Below are positions 16,849 to 27,689 of a stretch of DNA of 64,000 nucleotides, in pieces. Numbering within the stretch: the stretch's first letter is position 1; each line of letters opens with the position of its first letter. Source of the stretch: Scatophagus argus. Taxonomy: Eukaryota; Chordata; Actinopteri; Scatophagidae. The translations under genes and the position numbers were made by a program. Under the pieces are notes generated by a model. The model was given only the letters and a program-made list of their open reading frames with translations, was not told where the DNA came from and did no database searches. The DNA lies in assembly GCF_020382885.2 (NCBI RefSeq), contig NC_058508.1, positions 7,680,055-7,744,054 of the forward strand, written 5' to 3'.

Positions 16849-17649
16849 ATATAGCTTTTTCATAGGGGGGCGCTCCTGAGTTGTTATGGTTTTGTTAAGC
16901 CTGCGGAGGAAGAAAAAGAGTTCAGAGTGAAAAACAGAGAGCAAGTGGAAAAAATAATGTGGGTTTGGAGAAGCTAATTAAAAGCATCTAAATGTCACAA
17001 ATTGTGTCGGAGTCTTATTCCAAAACTTTACAGTCTATATACCTGACCCTACAGAATAAGGCTTGCACATATCGGTGACCATATAAAAGCTGCCTCGCAC
17101 TGGCTTGTCTAATAAAAACTTGCATTTCTGTAAGAATTTCTTTGCCTAGTTTGTAGTCTTAGAGATCAAATTCTAAAGGTGTGTTCGGTGGATTAGGATT
17201 GCTATTCCATTAGATTTGGTCCTTGGGATACATAATTTAGTATTTTATATATATCAAGCTGTGAAACAACAAATCCTACCCATAATTAAACCTTATAACA
17301 TCTTTCGTTATACTGTCCCTATCTGGTACACACCCATGTTTGGTTTGTAACACATGCTGTCTGTGCATGGGGGTCACTCTTCCAATTTTACACGTGAATT
17401 TCCTTTTACTCATCATGAAGAGTACTACTCACGCTGAGAAATGAGCTATATTCTGTCTTCTGCAGCTGTGGAGACAGTTTTAAAATGGATGAGAAAATGA
17501 GTCGGCTTGGGTTTGGAGTCTACAGATTTATAGTAACAAACTTGCATTACAGATAGGACTTCAGACTTTGAGGATATGAAAAAGAAGAAGATTCAGCTTT
17601 TATTGGCAGTATATATATTTTTACATTTTTTCCTCATTAATCACTCCGC
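16849..17649. other. Intergenic, nothing recognised
   Basis: Spacer upstream of the protease promoter. I see no exon, RNA gene or repeat that I can name. Confidence 0.4.
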
Positions 17650-17750
17650 CACACAGAGGAGGTATCCTGCCTGTCCGTTGGGGGAATTGAGCCGGCGACC
17701 CTCCAAACACAAGCTGCTTCTCCACACTCTAGGCCATGGCAGCCCCCATG
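17650..17750 (-). repeat. tRNA-derived SINE head fragment
   Basis: Read on the minus strand, GGCTGCCATGGCCTAGAGTG is A-box-like, followed 30 nt later by B-box-like GGTCGCCGGCTCAATTCCC. This is the head of a common fish SINE. The body and tail are not clear. Confidence 0.5.
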
Positions 17751-20242
17751 GACAGATAGACATTAAGCAGTCAGATAAAGTCCAATGCAAAATTATTTCA
17801 AGTCCAGTACATACCATGGGAATAAAAGTCAGGACATGTCGGCCTGCTGCTTAAATTTTGACCATTCTTTAATAACTATGAACATATGTCATTATATCAG
17901 AGCTGACACAAAAAAAGCTCCTCCAGAGGATGTCCTGGCTGCCTTTGGCTTTCAGACAAAGATCAGCAATTTGTAATTTCAATACTCTTGTTTCAAATCT
18001 GGCAGGGGAAATTTGCCGAACGTCATACCTCCAAACAGGTTTTTTTTTTTTTTCCCCAAAACATCAGGTTGTTCTTTCAAGATCAAATATGTGAGTGGTT
18101 AGAATTATTTATCAAGCACTCGTAATTAAAATGCACCTATGAATGATAAAAGAAAAATGAATCTATGAATCCAAACAGTAAATAAGAAGTTCAAAGTAAG
18201 TCATCCAACAAGCTGCTCTTTTCGACAAAGAGCCTTGACAAAGCATGAAACGTGTTGACAGAACAAACTCACTTGGCCTGTTGAGCGAGTTTTAGATAAC
18301 ATCCCTGACACAGAAAACACAAACACTGACAGAAAGACTGACGTGCCCACAAAAAAGTCATGGACATACACACACCCTGAATCATTAATCAAACTTCAGC
18401 CTACAGACAATAAGAGAAGGAGGTCCTAACGAGGCAAACGATGAAACTTAAGGGTTAGCGTTAGAGTGTTGTTTGGAGTACAGGTTTGTGTTTGGCGGTT
18501 ATAGTTAAGGTTAGGATAACTCCTCAGCCAGTGAATGTAAGTCAATGCATTGTCTTTCTAACTGATGAGAATCTGTGCATATGTGTGTGTGTAGGTGTTT
18601 GATTGACAGTGCTGCCATATTTCAGTGTTTTTTCTTTGTTGCCTTCTTAAATTTTTTTTTTTGGGTTTTTTTCCTGAAAGAGGATCCACCCTTACATTTT
18701 TGTTTTTTTGTCTTGTGTGACGCACCAGGGAAATTACCCCTTTAGGACTATTTAGACTGGATGACAGAGAAAGAGGAGGTTTCTATGACTTCTGGGATCT
18801 GAAAAATATTTCAGCCGATTCTTTTACTGGATCCATAGTTACAGGATCAAACAGAGTCACGATAACAGCAGCTTCTAAATTGGACTATGACGGTAAGAAT
18901 CAGCTCTTTCTTTTGCTCATGAATATCAGATATATGTTTAATACAGTTTGGAAAGGAGTTGGGCTTAAACGATACAATTCAGAGAAAAATTACAAGGGCA
19001 TATCTAGTTTGTCTGTTAGCACTGTGTCAGTTTCACTGTGCTTATCCCTTGTTCCAAACATGTCAGTGTGGTGCCTCAGTTGTGATGTGCATATACCACC
19101 AATTCACAGAATAGATGGCTGTAACAAACATTATATCTGAAGCTCTGTACATTTTACATTTGTATTATTAAGGTGATCAGTTAGCCAGAAGGTGTTGTAT
19201 CTGTGAGTTTCTTGCAAACCATCATGTCAGCACAGTCGTGCTTGTAAACAGTGCTGATCCCTTAGCTGTTATCTCACTCATTCTCTCAGTGTATTGCAAT
19301 CATGTTTCTTTCTTTGATTAAGAAATGATGCTCTTAAAGCTGATCACATAATTTACCCTTAGACGGGTTGAACTTGCTAGTAAGAAGAGCACACGTGTTA
19401 CGACTAACAGCTGGCATGCACAATACCAGGAGTCTAAAACTCTTCAGCCAGTAATGGAGGATGTTGCTCGTCATACCTTCATTTAAGTACTAATACCTGA
19501 CTATAAAAAATACTCAGTTGCAAGCACTGAAAATGGTAAAAATTAGTAAAAATTAGTAAAAATTACAACCAGACAAATGTACTTTAATTTAAAGTAAAAG
19601 TGATTTTACATTACATTACAAATAGCTGCCAAATAATTTTCTATCTCACGACTGTAATCGCCTTATCATTTCATCTGAACTTGCAAATACCGTTTGGGTA
19701 GTTTTCTTTTTAATGAAAATCAAAAGATTACAAATATATAATAATCAATAAAAGATCAAAACACATTTTAAGAGCTCTTCATATGTTTTAAAGTAGGAAC
19801 TAAAGTTGCCAAATAAATGTAGTGTAAAGTAAAAGTACTGTGGGTGCATGCAGTGTGGGTGAATCTGTCCGTGATATTTGCAACTGCTGATTTTAGCGCA
19901 ATCAGAGCAAAATCCACAAAATGAATTTGGGATATGTGTTGTAACCAAACGTGTTGATGGGGTTGAGTTGCAGGAAAGCAGACATACAGCTGATTTGTAA
20001 ATAATAAAAGTGTAACAGGAACTGAACTGTCAATTTAACAAGAAACCTAAAACTTCCCTGGTAGATAACAGATGACGAGAAACATTTCTGGAAGTATGTC
20101 CGTAGCCGTAACCAGATACAAAGACAAAGACAGCGGCGTAATATGACGTACTTGATTGTTTGGCTGCCTTTACTGTTATCTTAACAGTTTTTGTCTCTGT
20201 CAAACACTATATCTGCTCGTACTCCCCAGGATAAGATAAACG
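17751..20242. other. Intergenic and probable 5' UTR of the apol-like gene
   Basis: Mostly AT-rich spacer. A possible non-coding exon ends near 18893 (GGACTATGACG then GTAAGA). The acceptor just before the apol-like start (ACTCCCCAG, ending 20230) means at least one upstream non-coding exon should exist. Confidence 0.35.
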
Positions 20243-23200
20243 ATGAAGTCCGCTATCACCAGCTCCCATGATGACCCACAGCCTATTTACGAAGACCTGG
20301 ATGCATCGATGGTAAGGATGAATTCCTCTGTACAGTTAACACTGAAATGCATGAATTCTTTCTGGTATTTCTGTATTATTATCATTAGTCTCCATCTTTA
20401 CAGGAATACATTCAGAAACATGTAATAAATCCCAGGACATGCACTTAAATCAACCTGGGGTTTTTTGTCTTTTTATATTGCATCACTTATGTGTTTTTGC
20501 CAGCTTGCCGTCACAGATGGAGGCCAGTCAGAGGTTAAAGTTAAGCCTGTGCCTCGTCCCAGGTCTAAATTGCCACCAAAGACCAAGTGTAACACCACTG
20601 ACAACAACACTGTTGAAACCGTAGACAAAACCAGCGATACAACTGATGCAGTGGTGAGTTGAGCGATTTTGGCACTTGTTGATACTGTTGCTAAAATCAA
20701 TACATAATAGCACATATAAATTATGATGTATACATTCTGTGTCTCTGTTGACAGGATTCCCACATTTATGAATGCATTGAAGATTATAAGAGGCTCCAAC
20801 CTGTTGATCCTCCGCCAAGACCACCAGGGTGCAGATATGTGACCTCTTTTAAACCCACAGCAGGAGTCAATGGAGGCAATCACTATGTAAATCCAATTAC
20901 TGAGACAACTGTTAATGCATACATCATTTTAAACAAAATAATTGACTTCATATTACTCTGTTAAATGATTACTGGAGACTGGGTTTTCAGACTTTATGTT
21001 AAGCTAAGCTAACTGCCAGTTGGCTCCAGCTGCATATTTCCCAGCTAACTCTTGGTAAAATAGTAAATAAGTGAATTTGTTGAAATATTTTGCTCATAAA
21101 TGTCTTTTTTTAAAATAATAATAATAATGATAATAATAATAATAATAATAATGAACCCTGTTTATACTGTTTGTTTTGGGATATGACTGTTGTGGCAGCT
21201 AGAGAGGCTTACTTTCTCCTTCTTAATTTCTCCCTTAGTCTCCAGCTGTCAGTACTGAGAGCAAACAGTCTCCTCAGAAACCCAGACGGCCCCCTCTTCC
21301 CGCCATCTACTGTGACACACCACCATCTACAATGAGGCCAACATCTGAGGTACCTTTTCACCTCATCCCTACATTTCTGCAACACTTGAACTGACTTCTT
21401 TGAGACACAACTGAAAGGGACTGAAAGTGAATGATTTCTGAGTTGTCCTTAAGACTTTAAATCTAAACATATATTGCTGGGCATCAACAGATTAAAGTTC
21501 ACCTTTGACTCACCTTTTCCTGATTTAAAAATTAAATCTGAACTGTTTTCCACCATATCTGGTTGATATATCCTTGGATAGATTATTATTATACATTATC
21601 ACCAATGACAGTCATCAATCCAGATGTTCATCTATCAGCTAAATTGCAACCTAAAACTCACACATTATGGATACAGTGTTTTTTATGAGTTTCCACAAGC
21701 TATTATGTAAGTAGAGTTTAGGTCAGAACACAGGTTGCTATTATCAATAGTCAACCATCAACAGCATGAAAGCTCAGCAATCTTGTCCCAGAAAAGGAAA
21801 TACTGGAACACATGCAATGCATTGTGAAACTACAACGTGATCATCTGTGATATTCAGCACACAGACCGTACGGACAGACCTGCAGTTCCGCCTCGACTCC
21901 TCCACTCTACCTCACAGTGTGAAAGCTCGCCTCCACAGGTATGACAACCGCAGGCGATGAACGATATGATCAGTTGGGACAAAACATCAACAAAAGGTGT
22001 AGGAATACATGTTTGTCAAGCTGTTGTGGGAACTCAGATACATAAGATTCTTTTCTGCTGCATTTTCTGTCTGCATGAATTGCAGATTTTTTTCATAGTT
22101 ATGAATCATGGATTTTTTTTTGAAAAGGTGGTAACATTTATTCATTAAATAGTCATGCTAGAATGCTCACGGTGACAGTGATAAGATGTTTAGTAGATTT
22201 AATTTTCAATATGTTCACCTATAAACACAATGCACAGCTGAGGCTGATGTCATTAGTTTTGCAGGAATTTACCATCAAGTTATTTGATAGAAGAATAAGA
22301 AGATAGAACAACATCACATTTCATGGGAAACCCATTCAATGGTTGTTGAAATTGATCGCTCAAAAGGGTTGGGGCTGATACAGACCAGCAGTGTCTGGAG
22401 GTGTGAAGAAGACATGAAAACCGTGTATGAAACCCTGGGGCAACACACTATTGCCGTGAAGTTAATGTTGCATACAATACAAATAATCAGCTAAATTAAG
22501 TATCTCATCTTCATATTTCATAATTTTACTGCATATTTGACACAAAACCGTTCATTCTATTAATAATATTCTCAGTGCTGTATCTTCTTTTTTGATGTGA
22601 TGCAGGCCCAACCCCCACTACCTCCATGCAGACCTCCACCCTCGTCTTCAGTAGGCCCATCAGAGTCAGTCTACAATGAGACAGAGTATCGTCCCTATCT
22701 GGTCATTCTGCCAGAAAACAATGAAGATATTGTGGTGAGGGCTTCTGTGTTTGTCTACACTGTAAAACATAGTAGATAATATTTCTTTTAGACAGAGATA
22801 TGAAATTTATTTCTGATCAGTTAATCTGCTTCCATTAAACACTGCCAGACAAAAGCCAGGTCGACACTTCGTTCTGGACAACATGAGCAGAGTGGCTGCT
22901 GCCCTTCTCACCCACAGACCACGCCGGACACAGAGGTGAGGCTTAGTTCACTTCCTTCCCTCGTTCAGGTTCAAATAAACTGTGATTCATCACAATTTAA
23001 TGTTGTGTTAAGTTTGAAGAGGTTTCATGAATAAAATCCATTGTCTGTTGACATGGTTTCTGACAAGAAAATAACCTGTTTTTCTCAGGACATCTATGGG
23101 ATGTTGAGATGGTTGAAAAGAGTGTCAAGTAAGTACTCTGTTTTCTATTTTGACACTGTGTCATTTTCCTTAAGACAAAGGACACATCAAAATATGGAGT

Positions 23201-24349
23201 GTGTATTTTCAAAAGAATTCTTATTTTATTGAATAATAATGTATATTAATTCAATTTAAAAGAAAAGCGCAAGAGAGAAATCATTATCCATGCAAAGAGG
23301 GACCAAAATGCCAGTGTCTTCAGTAACAAAGAGCATAATCAAGGTGCAAAGTATTTAATCTATCCCTGTGCTGTAACTCCAACAGAATCTGATTTCATGG
23401 CTCCGTCACTGTATGGCCTCACTATAGAGGAAGAAATCAGGTAACCACACAGAAACTATATGTGAATTACAACATTATTATCAAAAGAAATGTGACAAAG
23501 GAAGTTAATGGGCTAAACTATTTCAGAATTAATATCAAATTTAACTAAATGGACTGATTTTTTTTTTTTTAAAAGTCTTTTCTGTTATCGTCCCTGTGCA
23601 GTTTGTTTAATCAGAGAGCCATGAATGTGAGAAAGGCACTGCGTCTCTTCAACCTTCTCATGATGAAACGCAATGAAAGCCTGCGGGATCTCATCACACA
23701 GTTCAGATCCATCTCCAGCAGCCTGGACAAGATGCAGAAGAAGAACAAAACCATGGGCATTGCTGGAGGCACAACAGGTGCTGTGGGAGGGGTGACTGCT
23801 GTGTTGGGTATCGCCTTGGCTCCTGTCACCATGGGTGCCTCGTTGATTGCTACAGCTGTTGGTGCTGGTATGGTGGCTTCTGCTGGCGGTATGGGTGCCC
23901 ATGCTGCCAAAAAGGCAGACCAGAAGACTGTGACAAGAATGAAAGTTGAGAAACTAGTGAACGACTATAAGGCAGGTGTTGCTGACCTGGAACATTGCCT
24001 GGATTTTATCCTCTGTGGGATGAATGAGCTGCAGAGACATGACATCGCCAGGTTACAGAGGGCAGGAGTCCAGGCTGATGCGCTGAAGATGGCGCAGCTG
24101 TCACAGTCTGTGATCGGGAATTACATAAAACATGACAGGAAGACTCCTGTTGCACACACAAGTGGGATGTCATCTGAGAGACTACTTCAGGGTTTTGCCA
24201 AGGAAATTGATCAGTATTTCTCAGAAAAGAATGATCAGAAGCTGAAGAAGTCAAGTAAGAGTAGGTTTTCTGGTAGGGTCCACCTGCTGGCTGAAGATCT
24301 GCAAAACGAGCTAGATCACCTTAATAAGCTGTGGGAAAAGTTTAGTTGA
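20243..24349 (+). CDS. Apolipoprotein L-like protein with proline/tyrosine-rich N-terminus
   Basis: The exons are 20243-20311, 20504-20653, 20755-20886, 21239-21349, 21858-21938, 22606-22734, 22849-22935, 23089-23128, 23386-23440 and 23602-24349, giving 533 residues. The last exon holds the APOL-type region. An amphipathic helix (ALRLFNLLMMKRNESLRDLI) precedes a glycine-rich hydrophobic hairpin (GIAGGTTGAVGGVTAVLGIA and on to MVASAGGMGAHAAKK), with a helical C-terminus ending LNKLWEKFS. The first seven exons all begin and end in phase 0 and encode polyproline runs (PVDPPPRPPG, AQPPLPPCRPPP) plus tyrosine motifs IYEDL, IYECI, VYNETEY and IYGML. APOL proteins are membrane- or lipid-associated; human APOL1 forms ion channels. 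A small exon between 23128 and 23386 could have been missed. Confidence 0.85.
20975..21112 (+). repeat. Teleost interspersed repeat fragment (AGCTAAGCTAAC family)
   Basis: Contains TTAAGCTAAGCTAACTG, TTGGCTCCAGCTGCATATTT and CTAACTCTTGGTAAAATAG, which match a short interspersed repeat common in percomorph fish. A second copy in the same orientation lies near 55855-55980. Confidence 0.5.
21113..21153. repeat. (AAT)n microsatellite
   Basis: About 40 bp of AAT/ATA trinucleotide repeats directly after the interspersed repeat fragment, within an apol-like intron. Confidence 0.85.
22225..22350 (+). repeat. Teleost interspersed repeat fragment (ATCCATCCA/GTTGTTGA family)
   Basis: TGATGTCATTAGTTTTGCAG, then ATTCAATGGTTGTTGAAAT, match parts of a widespread fish repeat. 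A clearer copy lies at 59955-60160. The copy is diverged and internally shortened. Confidence 0.4.
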
Positions 24350-24456
24350 AACAAATAACTTTTAGTTAGTTTGTGTGTATGTGAAAGAGGTATGTTTTAA
24401 AATGTTATAAACGATGCAACTGGTCATTTAATACCTCATGTACCACATATATTTTA

Positions 24457-24462
24457 ATAAAC
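24457..24462 (+). terminator. Polyadenylation signal of the apol-like gene
   Basis: AATAAA (TTTTAATAAACATTTT) lies about 110 bp after the stop codon, close to the next gene's promoter. Confidence 0.6.
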
Positions 24463-24823
24463 ATTTTATATTTATAAAACCTAAGGTGTGTTTTACTAAA
24501 TCCAGTACTAAAAACTGGATCAAAATTGTAGGTCTACTACCAGCAATAAGAAATAAAACGGCAGAATTAATGGAAATAACTCTCATGAGTAAAATCTTGT
24601 ATTGAATTCAAGAGCAGTGACTACTTTTTAAGCTGGATGACAGACTATGTATTGAATGTGGAAAACAAAAACAGGCGGAGTGATAATACAGGCACGGCGG
24701 AAGGATACCGGCAGTACTCGCTGAAGCTGTATATTAGCACCACACCACAACTTACGCCATTTTCCTGTCCAAGGATCAACAAACCAAGTGACAGCTTAGT
24801 TGAACATCGCTCCGTTGGCCGAA

Positions 24824-24835
24824 ATGGCAGTGTAA
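24824..24835 (+). CDS. atf4: atf4 uORF1 (three codons)
   Basis: ATG GCA GTG TAA encodes M-A-V. Mammalian Atf4 uORF1 also encodes three residues. It is the permissive uORF after which ribosomes resume scanning and, under eIF2 phosphorylation, bypass uORF2. The ATG is preceded by GAA, giving a purine at -3. Confidence 0.75.
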   Translation: MAV

Positions 24836-24910
24836 AAGTGCGCCGCGACTCAGCCGCCAACAAAACAGTGCATCCCGCCAGTGCACTGAGTCACTTCTAA
24901 TTCAGCAAAA

Positions 24911-25874
24911 ATGTCGTAAGTATTGTTATTTTTTTGGTAATATTTAGTCGATGACAGCTGTCCGGCCTACAGAGGCCTCGAGCCTTGGCAACCTGAGGTT
25001 ATCACGAGCACGAAATTAGACCTTATTAAAACAAGTTCAAAATAAGTCAGAGTACGACAGTTAATTTGACATGATAATATCCTGTATCCAAAGGTTACAG
25101 TGAGTTGGGGAAATATTAAAAATACGGAATTAACAACTGAGGTGAAGTCACATGTGACAGTAATGTTTAATGTTACATTTTCCATTTTACTTGAATAATC
25201 TCTGAATATTTAATCAGTGTAAGTTTATGGTCAAGGATGTTTCATTTGTATAAACCTTCGATGCTGTCAGGACTGTGTACGTGGCAGTTAGAAAATGGTT
25301 CATTTCCTCGTCGTGCCAAAATGGCGGCTTCTTGTAACCTGACAGAACAATAAGTGTGGCCGTCTACACTGGCGTTGGAGGGCGGCGGTGTCTGTAAGAG
25401 AGCCTGTTAGGAGACAGACTGACGTCACAGTCATAAGACTGGTAGCTGAGTGAAAACACGTGATGTGCAGCAGCCGTATTGCACTGATGGGGGCAGTGTT
25501 GACCTAATTGTACCTTTTTGAGATGGTATTCATTATTTTCATACCAGTGTAACATTAATTTTACTTTAAATTAGTTTCTGGATACAGCAGTTTAGTCAAA
25601 ATAATCTTTAAAAGGGGTTTATTAAAGTACATTTCTACAATTCTCATGATCAAATTGTCACCATGAATGTCTTATTTTATTTCTCAGGTCCTTCGTGGAA
25701 ACCCTCACCACTGCTGCATTCGACAGCATAAAAGAGTTCGAAACTTTCCTGGCATCATTACACGCTCCATTTGTGACCAACAACAACCACTATGACCATG
25801 ATGATGACAAACTCACAGTTTGGCCTGGAAGACATGGAGGGCCTTCTCTGGGCACCTTCCTCTCCCATGGCTGA
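24911..25874 (+). CDS. atf4: atf4 uORF2 (inhibitory, overlaps the main start)
   Basis: Exon 24911-24915 (ATGTC) is spliced to 25688-25874, giving 63 codons plus a stop: MSSFVETLTTAAFDSIKEFE, ending LGTFLSHG. It runs 83 nt past the main ATG at 25792, out of frame with it. The overlap length is the one described for mouse Atf4 uORF2. Translation of uORF2 in unstressed cells prevents ATF4 synthesis. The intron interrupts it after only five coding bases. Confidence 0.85.
25318..25462. promoter_or_regulatory. atf4: Candidate regulatory cluster in atf4 intron 1
   Basis: Three exact consensus sites lie within 145 bp: YY1-type AAAATGGCGGC (25318-25328), a full palindromic CRE TGACGTCA (25420-25427) and a canonical E-box CACGTG (25457-25462). 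Binding by YY1, CREB/ATF or MYC/USF-family factors is inferred from motif match only. Confidence 0.5.
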
Positions 25875-27319
25875 CGCCATGGACTTCCTATCTGTTCACC
25901 CTGACCAAGAAGAATTACAGGAAGGAGGCGGAACCTCACTGGTGGGAGACACTTCACCCGTGTCACCCCTCACCTCCTCATCATTGTCTTCTTCCTCCTC
26001 TCCTCCTCCCTTCTATTCTCCTCCTCCCTCGCCGGCGACTGCCCTCCTCCAGGGGGACAAAGTCGGAACGGAGTCTGACCTGCTCTCCCTCCCCTGGCTG
26101 GGCCACCCTGGTCAGCTGAGACAAACGGTCTCAGATGACAGCAAAGGTAATAACTATAAAAGGTCCTAAAAATAATTTTAAAATCTTTTAAGCTTGCATT
26201 AAAATGTGAAATATTTTTGGAGCACCTTCTCTTAATACACCAGTGTGACAGATGAAAAGCTGACTGCTAATGTATGATGCCTCATTTGCCTCCACAGAGG
26301 ATATGTTTGGTGACCTGGACTGGATGGCTGAGAGGGTGGACCTGAGTGAGTTTGACCTGGACTCTCTGATTGGCTCCTGTAGTCCTACTGAAGAGTCCCC
26401 CAGATCTCCAGAAGACTTCCTAGCCTCCCTGGATTCCCCCATGGAGCTGGACTCCCTCCCAATGTCCACTGTCTCAGCTCCTGTGTTCTCAAGTCTTCCC
26501 ACTGCTTCTCTTTCGAGTATACCTCCACCTACCTCTGCCCCTCCTCCCGCCCCTCCTCCCACCCCTCCTCCCACTGTTTGTTCAGATCCTTCTATCATTA
26601 CACTGGATGAGCCTGAATGCTACATTGATGAACAGGATGTTCCCTGCTCTCCTCCATGGGTCCCAGAGCCACAAGAAGAGCTGGAAATCAAATCTGAGCC
26701 TGCTTCTCCAGACCCATCTTCCCCCTTGGTTGATACTTCTACCTCCCCTGCCTACACCTTGGACCTGGGCAGTGAAGTGGATGTCTCGGAGAGTGAGGTG
26801 AAGCCAGTGTTGGCCTCTGTCGTTCCTCAGGTCCAGAGGGTCGTCCTCTCCCTTTCGCCAACGCGCGTTGTCCTTGTGCTGGCTCCAAAAGAGGAAGTTG
26901 CCATCACCACTGTAACAGCCACTTCAGAGATTGTTCATTCCTCCGCTCCCCCAAGATCCTCCAGAAGTCGACCATACCCTGATCCCACATGTAAAGCTAG
27001 TCCACCGTCTCCCAGTGCCACCAGTCTGAAAGTCCGGTCCCTCCGGGGTGCAGGTGGGGAAGAGCGGGCAACTTTGAAGACCTCAAAGTCCAAGAAAATA
27101 AAGAAGATGGAGCAGAATAAGACAGCTGCCACACGTTACAGGCAGAAGAAGAAATCTGAGAAGGAGGCACTTCTTGAAGAGCATACATGGCTGGAGAAGA
27201 AGAATGTGGAGCTGACTGAGAAGGCTGAATCCATGGCCAGGGAGATAGAGTACCTGAAAGAGCTGATGGAGGAGGTTCGGATGGCCAGGACCAAAAGAGG
27301 TCTTAGTGCTGACCCCTAG
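25792..27319 (+). CDS. atf4: Activating transcription factor 4 (bZIP)
   Basis: The coding exons are 25792-26146 and 26298-27319, giving 458 residues (human 351). The C-terminus is a bZIP. Its basic region is KKMEQNKTAATRYRQKKKSE, as in human ATF4, and the leucine zipper follows through EYLKELMEEVRMART. The acidic segment EDMFGDLDWMAERVDLSEFD matches human EDAFSGTDWMLEKMDLKEFD. A proline-rich stretch (SAPPPAPPPTPPPT) accounts for part of the extra length. The factor binds C/EBP-ATF elements and drives amino-acid synthesis and stress genes. The phosphodegron DSGxxS that recruits beta-TrCP in human ATF4 is not found, although the preceding LDLGSEVDVSESEVKP is. Two upstream ORFs regulate translation. 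Which teleost paralogue (a or b) this is cannot be settled here. Confidence 0.96.
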
Positions 27320-27656
27320 TGGTTGGACCTAACAAGAATTATTTTTTTCATGCGAACAATTATCAGTAAAGTATGTGTTCTGTTCACACAGCATGTCTTG
27401 GGTGCACAATACAATAAAACTGATTAAAGCATCTTTTTGAATATATATATAACTAGTATTAATTATGAAATATTTCTGTCACAATTAGAGTAGTTCAATG
27501 GAAACAAGTATTTTCCATTCAGTATGTACACTTTTATGCTATTTCTTGTCATGTTTATACATATTCCTATGTGGATGTCAGTAACTTTGCCAATAGGATG
27601 GCATTTTATCATTTGTGTATTGTAGTATAATCAGACCATGTGTATTACAAATCTCT

Positions 27657-27662
27657 AAATAA
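27657..27662 (+). terminator. atf4: Polyadenylation signal of atf4
   Basis: AATAAA (CTAAATAAAGAG) lies about 340 bp after the stop. An earlier AATAAA near 27412-27417 may serve a shorter transcript. Confidence 0.5.
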
Positions 27663-27689
27663 AGAGTCTTAAAACCTAATTGCAGTCAC

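Noticed and set aside
24637-24900. 87-codon frame over the atf4 leader
   Set aside because: It overlaps uORF1 in another frame and probably begins upstream of the transcription start; no homology.
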